From NCBI GenBank assembly GCA_002633005.1, contig NMRA01000547.1, forward strand, positions 73,561 to 137,560: a stretch of 64,000 bases of DNA. The letters run 5' to 3'. The notes below the pieces were generated by a model, which saw nothing but the letters and a program-made list of their open reading frames with translations, searched no databases and was not told the origin of the DNA. This DNA is from Phoronis australis. Lineage: Eukaryota > Phoronida > Phoronidae. Below are positions 1 through 12,386 of the stretch, piece by piece. Within the stretch, counting starts at the first letter, position 1; each line of letters opens with the position of its first letter. The translations under genes and the position numbers were made by a program.

Positions 1-3000
1 TTTACGATATTCCTCCGTTGCCAATGTTCCCCAAAACTGCGATGTCAAGTCTATTCCGATATTTCCCGCTCGATGCTCCCTAAGCCCATGCCCGTAGCTA
101 GCTGTGTGCATCTCCTACCCACTATCGCCAATTTTCAGTCAGTCTACGTCGTAGATATTTCAGACTCGAATGGTAAGGAACTGGCCAATGTATAAACAAA
201 ATTATTCTGGATGGCAAAAAGGGGATGTGGAAACGATATTTCACAGTCACGCTTATACGTGGGGGCTGACGCAAGAAAAAAATAAAGAACAGCCAGCGAC
301 AATAGTTAAATCTGGTAACGCCAGTTTGACTGAGATGCAATAAGCAAAAAACAAAATTTGACTAGCTGCTTTTTATTACTTCAAGATCATACACAAACAA
401 ACATTATTGCCAACCTTTGAATTCAGAAATCGATAGGCAGCAACGAAATCGGTAACCCAGTAAGGCACTTGTACTGTCCCTTCGGTCACCACACGTCCTC
501 TACAACCCGGCAGTTACATTCATCAAAATGAGAATTTGAAATCTTTCCGTGAGTTGTGAGATTTCTTCAAAATACGAGAGCTTCCCATCTTAAGAGAATT
601 TGGAGGGTTGGCAAAACCATTGTCACATTTGTCTGGCCTGATTTTTTCGAATATATATTTTATCTAGTGCACTGCAGACCGAAACTTAGTGCGGCAGACA
701 AAGTCGCTGAAAGCGGAGGTTTTGACGCCGGCGGCGTTCTTAAGCTTTGTAAACATGGGAAGAAAATAAAGTGACAAAAACGTTCAAGTATTATATTTTG
801 AAGTGAGTCCATGGCCCAAGACAATAACTCCTTACTTGTATTGTAATTCACGTTGCTAGACCACCGTCTTGAAGGCCCGGCGTTGTTACGCTCATTGTGA
901 TCATCGATCTTTTTGTAAAAGTCGGGGAATCACCGTTTCCTTAGCACTGGGCGCTAAATCTTCATTCTTTAAAAGTCCGGGATGGGCGCTTAACCGAGAG
1001 GTGGGCCCTTAACTGGAAATCTTCAAAAATCGTAGGGGGCGCTTAACTGAGCAGTGGGCGGTTAAATCGAGAATCCACCTAAAGTAGGGGGTGGGCGGTT
1101 AACTGAGCATGGGCGTTAACCCGAACGATTACAGTAGTACTTCATCAGCATATTCACAATGTAACAAAACATAGCATCCTCAACATAAGTACCCTACCAG
1201 CCCAATACGTGTTGTGACACTTTTTCTCAGCAGAAAACTAAATCTTTATTAACAAAATCTGCAGCTAATTCATATTTATGTATATCATAGTCCAAAGCAG
1301 AGTCTTCATCTTCTTCTTCTTGCCAATAACTTATTATGTATTTTTGCTCTTCCAGGTACTGACGAGCTAAGCCAGGTTTATCAGAAACTAGCGACAGCTT
1401 TCTTTTTTTTGTTGGTGGCATCCTGAAAGGCAATTGTACTCCACTAGCTGTGTATCAAAATGAACTAAAAATTTAGATGACAGTAATGCACTTGATTTCC
1501 GCACTGAAAACACTTTGATGAAATGTTGTTTTGCAAAAATGACATCTGCTATCAGTTATCAAAGAAGTTTTTTTCCATCTAAGTTTCTTGAGGTGAGATT
1601 GTAAAGAAACCACATTTACCATAAAAATATGTTGAAAACAAAAAACAAAATTTCATATTGAAATTTATCAAGCAAGTTTGAAATAACAAGAACAATGAAA
1701 ATGCATTGATGAAATCGTTTGTTCTGTCAATATGAATATAAAGAATTTCAAAAATGTTGACAAAAGGCTAGCTCATCCAGTAATGTGCACTGTTTGCATT
1801 CGTCAGTCAGCTGTTCTTTGTTTGGCAGCCGCTGTTCATTTATTTAACAAATAAACCAATCAGATTGTCAGAACCATGTCATGTGACCTGGGTTCCTGCG
1901 ACAAAAATCAACAAGAATCATTGTATTTAGACCACAAATAACAATTAATATCCCCAAATGTAAATCTAAATTGTACTTAGCAACTTTCAAAATGCAAAAC
2001 AATTGCAGAAAATGAACTGGTCATGAGAAAAACGATGTGTTTCATGACCAAGCAAATTTCCGTTCATCCAACATGGCCGTAACACTACAAATCTGGGTAC
2101 CATAGTTGGGGATTGAAAAAACTATGAGGGCATCGATAGATCTTCACAAAAATTGGCATGTAGATTCATATAGCCAAGGGTTAAATTTATGGCATGTGAT
2201 ATATTCATACAAGAACGTAACTTACCTGAAGAAATGCGATGACTTGAAGATAAACAACAACTTTCCTACATGAACAGCATGGGAATGAAAACGTGAAAAC
2301 AACTCAATTCATGACGTATGCATTCAGGAATGTGTGTTCTACGTCATCCAAACCTTCGGTGCTTTGTTCCTACAGTTTTTATGGAGAGCAAGTGGATTTT
2401 CGAGGGGTAGGTTCAAACAATGGTTAAAAAGCGGTGACCGCCATTATCGGAGAACCAATCAGCGATTAGATAAGATTATGTCACGTCCCTAAAACTATGG
2501 AATGTACGGCCACACGAGCAGCTGAACTTAGCGATGTTGCTTGATAACTCGAAGGCTATAATAAACACAAATATATTAGTTCCAAGATACACACTTTTCA
2601 GCTTGGTGGCTGTGGTGCAGGGCTATCTCAGATTTTGACTACAGAGTTTCCTACGTCTGCCTGCCTTTTGTCTCCGCACCTGCTGGATCTCAGCACTCTA
2701 GCGGTAGTACCCGGAAATTGTTGTTTTCAAGGACATTTTTATTTTGTTTTTTTATTTATTTCAACCTAATGGACATTATTTTGTTTCGTATCAGAGGTAC
2801 ATTTTTGTTATTCATAAACCGTAGGCTGGCGTTCAACTGAACTTCTCTCACAGTCAAAATTCAGAGATTCGATCGGCACATGGAAGGGCACTGGATTACT
2901 GCCGGAACTCAAAGCCTTGGTCGAGCTGTTGTCACTAAAAATATACTGTTGAATTACCTTTTGACGTGTACCTCAAGTATACACTATGTCTGTAGAGTTA

Positions 3001-3239
3001 GAGAGAGCTCATTTTGAAGTTGTTCAAACATGATATTTAGATTTATGAAGCTTAAACAAAGAATTTGAGTTATTTTTGTAAATACACCAGACTTGTAATC
3101 TTTTGTAATCATACTACAACTTAGTGATCATGCTACCTTCAAAATTAAATGAAAGCTACCTTTATGGAATGAAACTACAAAAAATGCCAAGTTTATAAGA
3201 AGGCAGGCCTAATTTAAATGTCTTAATAGTGAAAACGGA
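1..3239. other. Non-genic flank, one small ORF
   Basis: No gene was recognised apart from the small minus-strand ORF at 1227-1433. Between about 955 and 1125 the motif GGGCGSTTAAC recurs about five times, separated by G-rich spacers and ending in TTACAGTA. The same kind of sequence appears near 29840-29912 and at the ends of the inverted-repeat element at 54988-56002, so this is probably a decayed end of that repeat family. The remainder is AT-rich and unremarkable. Confidence 0.5.
1227..1433 (-). CDS. Hypothetical small ORF or exon
   Basis: The minus-strand ORF encodes about 64 residues beginning MPPTKKRKLS, with a basic KKRK cluster that could act as a nuclear localisation signal. An acidic stretch (EEEDEDSALDYD) follows, and it ends in TGA. 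Just upstream of the ATG on the minus strand is TTGCCTTTCAG, a fair splice acceptor, so this could be a terminal exon. No family was recognised and no neighbouring exon was found. It could equally be a fragment of a transposon-encoded protein. The composition (charged, with aromatic residues, not low complexity) is the only positive argument for coding. Confidence 0.25.
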   Translation of the reverse strand: MPFRMPPTKKRKLSLVSDKPGLARQYLEEQKYIISYWQEEEDEDSALDYDIHKYELAADFVNKDLVFC

Positions 3240-3578
3240 CAATTCGGGCGGATTTAGGGAGGGGGGCAGGGGTCCCAGTCCCCCCCTTTGGCTGCCGCAA
3301 GCAAAATGAAACAGCAAGAGCGTGAAGCGTGAGGAAATATTGAGTTCAGTAACTAGGACTGGTAGCGGAAGAGGGGGGCTCAGACCCAGTTCGCGGCGGA
3401 ATCGTCAGTGTTCCTGTTTTTTTAGTCCACCAATAGATTTTCTGCACAGAATGTCCAATGGTCTACATCCATGGCCCCTGCAACTTTCAGGCCGCCTGTG
3501 CACATACAATCGCACTTTTCCCAATGCCACGGGGCAACATATGTTGGGCCCCCTTGTGGTATCCTAGATCCGCCACTG
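3240..3578. mobile_element. hAT-like non-autonomous element (MITE)
   Basis: The left end reads CAATTCGGGCGGATTTAGGG. The reverse complement of the right end reads CAGTGGCGGATCTAGGATAC. Both match the hAT-type terminus CAGNGGCGGATYTAG, followed by G-rich sequence on one side and C-rich on the other. The left sub-terminal stretch (CCCCCCCTTTGGCTGCCGC) is shared with the element at 60007-61006, and both right ends carry GGGCCCCC...TTGTG. No transposase is present, and no clean 8-bp target duplication can be seen. Confidence 0.6.
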
Positions 3579-3586
3579 TATTCCAT

Positions 3587-4330
3587 ACATTAATTTGACT
3601 TAGACACCGCCCTCAGTAGACCTACCGGAGCTAACTGTTTGCCTAGGCGAGATGAGTGTGTACCTGAGCTATGAACCTGAATTTTTTATCAAAATATTTC
3701 GTTACAAGATTAGAAAAGCGTAAACAGTGCTATCGAGTCGACCTAGTCAGAGACTATAGTGCATGTGTTGTGTGTAATGTATGACTTACTTTACTCCAGG
3801 AGTCCCACCAGGTGTGCGTTCAGTAGCCGCTAGGACCTACGCTAGGACCTACGCTAGGACCTAGCTAAAACCTAATCAAAGTCACGTGCTTTTATTTAAA
3901 ATACACGGCAATATCTCATGTAATCGGTGAATCTTCAATGATTTTATTCGAAAGATCATGAAATCTATGGAGATGATTTGACTTTAAGGTACATACCCAG
4001 CTTTACATGAACATATCGTATCAGTGGCCTTGTCATTTGTGCCCCCGAGGCCGAAGAGGGGTTCTTCAGATTTTAGCTGGCTCCTGGAGCACTTATTTTT
4101 TCATCTCCACCTTTACAAATTCCCATATCATGAACATACGATTCTCGGTTGAAAAGCATTCGCCTCTTGTCTCTGTCGAAGCGTTTTCAAATAGTGCAAA
4201 AACACTCATCGATTCCACCAGGAATGTCGTTTAGCGACAGTGTATTTGCCTCTGACATCTCGATCGAATGTCGGGTATCACGTGACTTTTTGCATAGGGG
4301 CGGAGCTTGCGATAGGTCAATTGCCTCTCG
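3587..4330 (+). repeat. Interspersed repeat, copy 1 of 2
   Basis: This region aligns in direct orientation with 12387-12995. Shared blocks include ATTAATTTGACTT, CTACCGGAGCTAACTG, TACATACCCAGCTTTA and CATCAGTGGCCTTGTC, followed by a decayed region ending around CGGGTATCACG. It is an old duplicated sequence or transposon fragment of unknown class. No intact ORF spans it. Confidence 0.6.
3829..3864. repeat. 12-bp tandem repeat, three copies
   Basis: The unit GCTAGGACCTAC is repeated three times, the last ending in TAG. It is a short minisatellite inside the interspersed repeat at 3587-4330 and is absent from the related copy at 12387-12995, so it expanded locally. Confidence 0.85.
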
Positions 4331-4489
4331 ACTCTGATCACCGCCCCTCAGTGGTTGCACGCCCATTCACGCACACGCTACCTTGTTGACCAAAATGCTG
4401 AACGACATGTCTACTGTTTTTTTAACTAATTGGTGGAAGTCTCGCGTTTTCTTGGGGGTCATTTTTTGTTCTCTCGAGACCGTGAGTTA

Positions 4490-4650
4490 GTTCGTGTTGA
4501 GGAGAAGACAATGTTAGTCCTCTCGCGAACATCAGATTTTTTGCATTCGTGAGAAGTAAATGTTTGTCTTCTCATGAATGTAAATTCGTTTTCGTTTGCG
4601 AGAATGCTATATTTGTCCTCATGCGAACGTTAGTTCGTTCGCCGATATAT
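4490..4650. repeat. Degenerate short tandem repeat
   Basis: Roughly 50-bp units recur around GAGAAG/GTCCTC and GCGAACRT, separated by T-rich stretches containing TTCGT. The units are strongly diverged. No coding or structural role is apparent. Confidence 0.45.
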
Positions 4651-4744
4651 TGTATTGATGGAAAACGCTCAGGGTAGGCAAACATAATTTGTTGAATATT
4701 TTCTCAAATGATGTCGATTTCACGAAATTGTGTGTCGAAAGTGG

Positions 4745-5610
4745 TGGTTCAAAACAGAAAAATGAAAAAATGTCTTTTAAAGTTCTGTTTGGTTTAGATG
4801 AATCCAACACGGCCCCACCCCCACATATACACACACCCATAGGTCCCCCTCCTAGCTCTGTATCTGCTGATTGCACGACCATTAATATTGCCGGCGCAAT
4901 GGGTAATTTTTTAACGGAGTCATCGAGTATTTATGCTATAATTAAGGCTTTGTCATAACGATATGTATAGTTAGATATGACGTAATTAGCAGGTACAACG
5001 GCCAAAGGACAAAATGTCTTTTAAACTTCCGTAAGATTTAGATGAGTCCAATCCCCCACCCTCCACACCCACACCCATTCCTTACCAGGTCCCCCCTCCA
5101 CCGTATCATAACGCTTAATCGTCGTGAGAGACCGTCCGGAGTTGGTATGTGGTGCAACTCGGGACGGTCTGGGGTCTACAGAAAACCATAGTTCAACTGT
5201 GAGTCTATACCAATGTGATAATCGAGAGTAGTTCTACTTGCTGCGTCAGCTGCTGGTATGCTTATCTCTTTTATGACACACAATGTGCGACTGGGCAAAG
5301 TGTTTTCATAATAATGTGGATAAATCAGTGGAGTGTGAAACCCCTGAGGTCCCTGTCAAGTCCTCACGGCAATTTCACGTTATGTCCTCTGATTGCATGA
5401 CCCACGATCTACCGGTGTAATTATTGGGTAATTTTTTCACGGAGTCATTTATTCTACAGTGGTCGTACTCGACTGGTAGTTATGACGAGATTAGCGGGTG
5501 AAATGGCAAAACGACAAAATGTGTTTCAAAATTCCCTTTAGGTTAGATGAGTCCAACCCAACCCCACACGTATACACCCACTCCTTACTAGGTCCCTCCC
5601 TCCTAGCTCC
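4745..5610. repeat. Degenerate satellite, block 1
   Basis: A unit of about 250 bp recurs at about 4765, 5013 and 5515. Its landmarks are ACAAAATGTCTTTTAAA, GTTTAGATGAGTCCAACCCC, a C-rich CA-containing stretch, GATTGCACGACC and ACGGAGTCAT. Short ORFs here are proline-rich products of the C-rich part and are not genes. Related units reappear at 7900-8420. Confidence 0.65.
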
Positions 5611-5877
5611 GTATCACATTCATTCTCAATGAATCGCAACAAAGGATGAAGCCAATGTTCAGCTCACCACAGAGAATGTCCGAAGTCATAGAAAAACGTC
5701 AAAAGACCTTTAAAATACTTCTTATGACCGGCTACAGTTTCAAATGGTAGGTGTCACAATGTACTACGTAGCTTAGGGTTCCATAAAATTGCGTGAAGCT
5801 GAAAAAATAACAGCATAGAAACAAGCCATTCTTTGTTACAAAACTTCTTTTATTAAAGAAAACAACAATGGTTTTAA

Positions 5878-5924
5878 GACTTGACATGTTTCGGTGTCAT
5901 TTATTCAACACCATCTTCAGAAGT
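5878..5924 (-). ncRNA. Hammerhead-ribozyme-like motif (type I, minimal)
   Basis: On the minus strand the motif reads in order: stem I strand ACTT (5921-5924); core CTGAAGA, fitting CUGANGA (5914-5920); one extra T; stem II GGTGT (5908-5912) pairing with ACACC (5893-5897) around a 10-nt loop; GAAAC; a very short stem III; GTC (5883-5885) as cleavage triplet; and AAGT (5879-5882) closing stem I. Penelope-like retroelements are known to carry minimal type I hammerheads with very short stem III in their terminal repeats, and this is probably such a relic. The extra T before stem II and the weak stem III make present activity uncertain. No Penelope ORF adjoins it here. Confidence 0.5.
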
Positions 5925-7899
5925 TACGTTTTTGATTAACAAATAATAAATTTTAGCTACCAAAATGTTTACTGAGTTAAGCCAAATCTCAAATCATTTA
6001 TGAGACTTCATTGGGGTGTTTTTGTACGTATACATTTCAATAGATATCTTAGTGAATTCATGATCAATAATTTGTAATACACGAAAAATGATGACATTAA
6101 TTTTTTACACCTGTGCCTAATCTGAAGTTGGCTGTGTGGCACTGCTTTTCGAGAAGCACAGTGCTGTTGTCATTTTTATTATAGTCAGTTACATCAACTT
6201 GCACAGGTGACAAGAAATAGCCTTAAATGTGTATACTACCCGTCATTATTTCATACCAGTTATTTCCTGGAGTGTTCGTAGTTGTAAATAATAGCCAACG
6301 TCACAATATCACTTACGGGACATGTTGTGTCATATATGAGACGTCTTTAAATTCACTTAATAAGTATTTCTGAGTCATTACATTACCGGATATTGGCTAC
6401 CAGTTTTTGAATGATCGTGTCGTGGTGAATATCTTGCCGGTGGGCGGTTGAAACAACACAATTTGATTTGGATGTAATAATGAGTATATTGACTAAATGT
6501 TTGAATTTCCCTAAATGAATAATAATAAAGAGTAACAAAGAAGGCTAATTTAATCAGTCTGTGATCACGTTTCCTGTTCCTGGCATCGGCCTTGGATCCA
6601 GTGTTACACTCTTGATCATTCAATCCAGTGTTCCAAGCAGTCTTCACTTGATTAAATGCTTCGGAATAACTATGAAGTTCAGTCCATCGAACAACATATA
6701 TGTTAACATTGAATTCAGTCCATCGAATTCTAGATACAATGTATCCTCTTTGAAATTCTGCTACACGTATCCGATTGAAATTCAGTCTATCGAATTTCTA
6801 TAACCAGTAGCATCTCTTCAGGAATATCTGCGATATCTCTCTAGCAAGCTGGTTGCCTCTCTTCAAAAAATATCTAATACCTCTGTACCAATCTGGTTGC
6901 CTCTCGTTGGAAATATGGCTGCTTGAGGAGCTAACGGTATACTTATGCTCAAACAGAATAAAGGTGGGCGAGTTAGATCAAAACATAAAACCCACAAACT
7001 TCCTCCAAATGTACTCATAGTTCCAAAACAACTCCCGGAACAACATCATAAGATTCTAATTATGAACCTAAGCTTTCGCCAAATATGGTCACGGACAGAC
7101 AAACTTTAAGTAATTTCAGCTGAATAATAACAAGACTATTGTTGTCAGAACTGGCTAACCCCACAGTTGACCAATTCCGGTGAATTTAAAGTAATTCTGC
7201 TTGCATAGCATAAACACATGGTTAGAGACGAACATGCTGATTCATTTCCTATGCACTCATAGGAGGCAATAAATTTCAGTAAACAACTAATACCTTTAAT
7301 TAATAACACAACAACCATTATATACTTAATTAATACTAATACTTCTCATGTAATATTATTCTCATGTACATAGTCAACCCAAGTTGTAAGATGTTTTTAT
7401 CCTACTTTAATGATAAATAAATGACATGTTCATCCTTCATAAAATCTCCCGTAACAGATTGATAGTCGCTAATGAAGATTAAGACAAGTGCAAACATCAC
7501 AGTACCTCTTTTGATATAACACCGTTATAAACAAACTGCGTGTTTGAAAAAAATCAAAAATGTAATTCAAAAGTATAATTTCCATATGTCCATGAAGACT
7601 ACACAAGAAAGAAGAAAATACTAAGAGCTGTTTTTCTCGGTTTTACCAAGCATGCTGATTGATAAAATTTGCACAGTGAAATTGTTTGTTGTTAAAGGTA
7701 ACAAACTACAGCATTTTTCAGTTTTCAAATAAATTATCCAGTTACTCTAATAAAACATCAAATAACTCTTATAACTGCAATGCTGAGCTCATGAAAATCT
7801 TCATAACTTGTTATTTATACGTTAAACTAAGAAAAAATAATATGTTAGCTCCAGACGAGGACTCTTGAAAATCGAGTTTCTCAGGTGTCGAATTGTCAC
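5925..7899. other. AT-rich stretch without recognisable gene
   Basis: No gene was recognised. At 6678-6800 the phrase TTCAGTCCATCGAA occurs three times with small changes, and at 6830-6910 CTGGTTGCCTCTC occurs twice. These are short degenerate tandem repeats. The rest is ordinary AT-rich sequence. Confidence 0.45.
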
Positions 7900-8420
7900 G
7901 ATGCATTGAGAATGGCTCATCAGCTGATTGCACAACTACTGATATTGCCAGCACAATTGGTCATTTTTTCATGGAGTCATCGATTATTTATGTTACAATT
8001 AAGGCCGCGTTACAACTACATGCATAGTTAGATATAACGTAATTAGGGTATAGCAGCAAAATGAAAAAATGTTTTTAAACTTCCAGTTAGATGAGTCCAA
8101 CCCCCCACCCTTTCAATGGGTCATTTTTTTCACGGAGTCATTATTTATACTACACTTACCGTTCTTGCGACCGGTAATTATTTCTATGACGTACGTGATG
8201 AGCTGGTAAAACGGCAAAACTACAAAATCTCATTTAAACTTTCGTCTGGGTTATAGGTGAGTCCAATCCCCCCACACACCAGGCCCACTCCTTACTAGTT
8301 CCCCTTCCTGTGTAACTGCTGATTGCATGACCAACGATATTTCCGGTGCAATGCGGGTCATTGTTTTCACAGTCATTACTAATGCTACACTGGCCATACT
8401 TGAGTTTGACACAGGACTAA
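7900..8420. repeat. Degenerate satellite, block 2
   Basis: The units match those at 4745-5610: GCTGATTGCACAACTACTGA, ACGGAGTCAT, TTTAAACTTCC and GATGAGTCCAACCCCCCACC. At least two units can be followed (unit marks near 8054 and 8226). The array was probably once continuous with, or seeded by, the same family as block 1. Confidence 0.6.
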
Positions 8421-8453
8421 CCAGCCCATAATTTCATGCTATTTACATTTAAT

Positions 8454-9236
8454 TTCAGATGGTGAGCTGTAATACTCCACTGAAAAAGGCAAGGTCTAAG
8501 ACATGCATTTTAGTGGACAACTGTTATACTCTGACTCACCACACAATGTTAAAATAATGATACATTAAAACAGAGGTACTTGGATTTTTTGCACTCGTTG
8601 ACATTCAATTCAACAATGATTTGCTGGACGCCAGGCCTGTGTTTAGCTACAGCTCATGCATTTTGTTTTGTTCAAAAGGGACACCTACAGCTGCAGAAAT
8701 CAATAAGAATGGAGGTCAACAATCTCATTGCTCAGTCTGAAGATCAACAGAAACATTTACTAAATGATTCACCATCTGTTTCTAAGAAGAACCCAACAGG
8801 AGCAAAGAGATTGTTAAATTTTGAGTCCGAGTTAGTTGACCATGGGTATTCAGTATCTGAGGATTATCAACAACCCTTTCCTCTCAAACAGGACTCAAGA
8901 TTGAACTCCAAATTGATTGGAAAGTGTTGTTTAAAGTCAGTACATCTTTGGATGATCTTTTCAAGACTTCAGACAGAAGTGTGCTTAGACTTCCCATGAG
9001 GGACCAGGAGGACAAGCTCTTCTTTGGAAAATTGTGAAAGAATTGGAAAATCGTCCAAATGGGCTACCACCTCTCTTACTGTGTGTCATTCACTAAATAT
9101 CGATATGACTAAGAATGACTTCACTGTAGCCATATTGTATGGGATAGCTATGTTTGCCAGAAACCCCCAACTCTGTGCTGTACAGAGGCTATTGACTGCT
9201 GCGTGCATTCGTCATCATGCTGACAATGGTGTAAGT
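8454..9236 (+). pseudogene. Unrecognised degenerate coding region
   Basis: Protein-like sequence runs through several frames. Residues such as KKNPTGAKRLLNFESELVD (from about 8780) are followed after a frame change by a segment starting WKVLFKVSTSLDDLFKTSDR, then by DMTKNDFTVAILYGIAMFAR and AVQRLLTAACIRHHADNG to about 9230. The residue mix is typical of real protein and unlike the surrounding low-complexity DNA. The block begins after a good splice acceptor (TTTAATTTCAG, 8459) and ends at GGTGTAAGTT, a consensus donor. No family was recognised. It is either a decayed gene or a decayed transposon ORF, and no function is assigned. Confidence 0.4.
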
Positions 9237-9779
9237 TTGAATATTTTTCATTCCAAGAGATGGATCACATTTATAGCTTATAATTGTTTTTAAGATATAA
9301 TTTTAAGCAAAGGTGACACAGTTGATGATAACAATTATTTGATGATATAATACGTTAAATATTCTCCAGATTGAGACATCCTCCTAAATTCAGAACACAG
9401 CAATCATTGCTGAAATTTATTTTTTTTCCTCCTTTTTTTCTGACAGACAGTTGTGTGAATTTCTAAAAATTGGGACAAGCTTCGACTTTGATCAAAATAA
9501 TTGTTCACTGTCCCAAACTGGAGAATTTTTTTCGTAATTAATTTTTGAAATTCAGTGTGTAGTAAAACTGATTGATAACTATTCTTGTTTATAAGAGGAC
9601 CTGGTTTAAGAAAAGAGGTTGTAAAAGCGATGACAACTTATTGTTAGTTTTTGATCTTAAGTGATGGTGTGGTAGTTTACACCAGCTTTACTTTATATCG
9701 GTAAAAATGTCACTCACGAATGGTAGAAATGAAAAGTGACAACAGATATATCTATAGTCCATTTCAGTTAATGACTATG

Positions 9780-10500
9780 AAGCAGATGAGAGTGAAACTT
9801 AATTAGTTTAGTTAATTGTGAACCCATCCCTGAACTTAGAGCTACACTAAACATTACACAGCGAACAAAACTACATGTTTCATTAGTTCAAGTTTAGCCT
9901 TTATTAGAACTCAAGTCATAAAGTGCAAATATGGTGATAGCCAAGCTGAAGATTTGGAGTCTCTGGAGAATTTCGGTTGCACTGACTATATAACTATGCT
10001 AGCTTTTTGTCAGTCATAAAAAATGAATAGTGTGCACAAGTTAAATACAACTGTGTCCTAGTGAAATATCTAATTAAATGAGATTGAAAGAATACTAAAA
10101 GAATAATGCATGTGATATTGTGAACTCGGATCAGCGTGTGTAAATCCAGAGAGTATATCAGTACCCACGGTCGTTTGTCTTCAATCGCTCCCAATGTTTG
10201 TAGTTTTTAGCTTATTAGTTCATCGATTTCTAAAAATCGAAAAACCTTACTTGGTTGCTTTTTGCAGCTGATTATCGCCACGGTGTTCGTTTTTAAAGAA
10301 AATTGGTTAATGCATTTTTAAAATTCCCCATTATGTACAGGCAGAGATGTTTATTACAGTTTATGGATCGAGTAATTACACTTAATTGGGTCTTGCTGGA
10401 ACCGGACAATGCGGTCATCACAACTGTATCCGACTCCAGAGCCGCACTCTCTTTGATCCTAGTAAAAGCCGTTCAGTAGGACCAGCTGTGAAAATTCCGG
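9780..10500 (+). repeat. Interspersed repeat with short coding remnant, copy 1
   Basis: This aligns in inverted orientation with 56590-57530. Shared landmarks are GTTAATTGTGAACCCATCCC, TGCAAATATGGTGATAGCCA, TGGAACCGGACAATG and CCGCACTCTCTTTGATCC. In both copies one frame gives CKYGDSQ-EDLE-L-N-GC and ends LAF-QS before a stop, so a C-terminal coding piece was once shared. The protein family was not recognised. It may be the tail of the element that also left 8454-9236. Confidence 0.6.
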
Positions 10501-12386
10501 CATATCTTTAGAAATGCCTGACTTCCTTGTGAGCGTGTTATTCACAGTATGTCTCTAAGTAAATCCCAATCCAAGACCATCAGTTATTAAAGGATTTTTC
10601 TAAAACCCCCTCGACCCCAACACCCCATGACCCCCTCAACACTCTACTTTACCTATTTCATAATGTTATTATGTAGCTGTGAGACTTTCCCAAAAGGCAT
10701 ACCTACACGCGAGTCTGCTGTGGCTCAAGTCTGGTGATTAAAAACATAAAGTGGCATGAGAACATGGCCTGAATGAAATAGCGCATTGTGAGTCTGTGTC
10801 ACGGAAATAGTTCCACTAGTGGCTACTAATGGCCCAGTTCTTCTAAACTTAGGGAGAGAGTGCGTTAACGTGAACGTACATAATTTTACATTTTTATTTT
10901 ACTTTCTGCTGTATACTCATTTACAATATACTCCAAACTGTATTTACTGATGAAATTAGTTTTGTTGATTCCTCACACTCTGCAAAAAAGGTTGAATCTG
11001 CCATTTACTGAAGAACAGACAAGATGATTACACTCTGCTAGGAACATTTGTAACGTTGGTAGGTCTTTAGATTTGATCGCGTTGTTTTTTTTTTCTGTTT
11101 TTGGCTTTCAGACTTGCCAAATCGACTTATCTAATTGCAAAAAAAAACCCGGAAAAGCCAGCCGAGCTCATGGCCCAACTCGTTGGTCCTGCAAGTTAGC
11201 GCTTGTTCTATGTTCAGATCGAATCGAGCTTGTATAGACTGGGTCGAGGGGGTTGTAGGTCGTGGGTCGAGGGGGTCGGGGGCTGTGGGGGTCGAGAATT
11301 TTTAGAACAATCTGTTATTAAATTCATGGTAAAAATCTCAAACCTGGACCCCTTAATTACACATACATCACATAGTCACACTCACATAAATCTAGAAATG
11401 TCCTATGCTCTTGTACCTGAAGAACAAATAGCCTCTAATCCAGGGGACTCGACTGTGTGAATGGAGAGGAATCTGTGGGACTCCGGGGTTTGGTTGTGTG
11501 TGTATGGATCATTTTTGACACAACCCTTACTTAAGTTTTTCAGCACCATCTTAAGTTTTTCAGATAACTTACGTTTTTCATAAAACTTAATTTTTTTTCA
11601 AGAATAAAACTTGTTTGTGAAAACTTTTAAAACTTAAAAGTTTTTCATACTCATCAACAAATTAAACTATAATTTCTTCAAATCGTATGGAAAACTTAAG
11701 TTTTCTGTGAACTATAAGGTTTCTATGAGGTCAAAATTTATGTTTTCAAGTTTTGAATATTTTTTTTTTGAATATTGTGTGACATTTGATTTTTAATGTT
11801 CAAAGTTTGCCCAATTTTCCCAACAAAAAATTCTGGTTTGCTTTTGCAAAACCCATTAATTATTTAATAAAAATGTATCCATGTAAAATGGATAAATTCG
11901 TTGCCCTGAATGTTTCCTTAGCATTTATATTAATACAAACCATAAAAAGTAACTTTGAATTGGTTCAGGAAAGAATTAACTGCAATTAATCTTTATCGCA
12001 GGTCTTCATCAATTTTAATGAAGCCGACATCCGGCGTCCAACAGCGGGATAAATACACTGCAATGTCACTCCCGAGGATTGGTAGTGACTAAATATTTTT
12101 GAATATTGAAAAACAACAGCATTGGACATTATGGTCAGTATTAGTGGTTTTCATGGGGAAGTGCATGTTGGCATTTTCCACATAAATTCTCGATTTTGGC
12201 TTGATACAGCAATTTCTTGGTTTTGACTTCTTGGTACATAGTTATCAATTTTTGAGAGACCATGTCCAAGTTTAACTATTTAATGGAAAGACCTCTCACA
12301 CCAAGTTCAACCTTCTAGGAACAAGGTGTAAACATTTCTTTACTGACAGCAATTCTCATGTAAACAAGTATGGCCTATTTTGTGCA
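10501..12386. other. Low-complexity and AT-rich flank
   Basis: No gene was recognised. From 11511 to about 11720 the phrases CTTAAGTTTTTCA and AACTTAAG recur many times with poly-T, a degenerate A/T simple repeat. At 11230-11300 a G-rich stretch (GGGTCGAGGGGGT-type) yields a glycine-rich ORF that is not considered a gene. Confidence 0.45.

Noticed and set aside
4689-4958. 89-residue proline-rich ORF
   Set aside because: It follows the C-rich part of a satellite unit and is not kept open in the other units.
11203-11460. Glycine-rich 85-residue ORF
   Set aside because: Produced by a G-rich simple repeat (GGGTCGAGGGGGT type).
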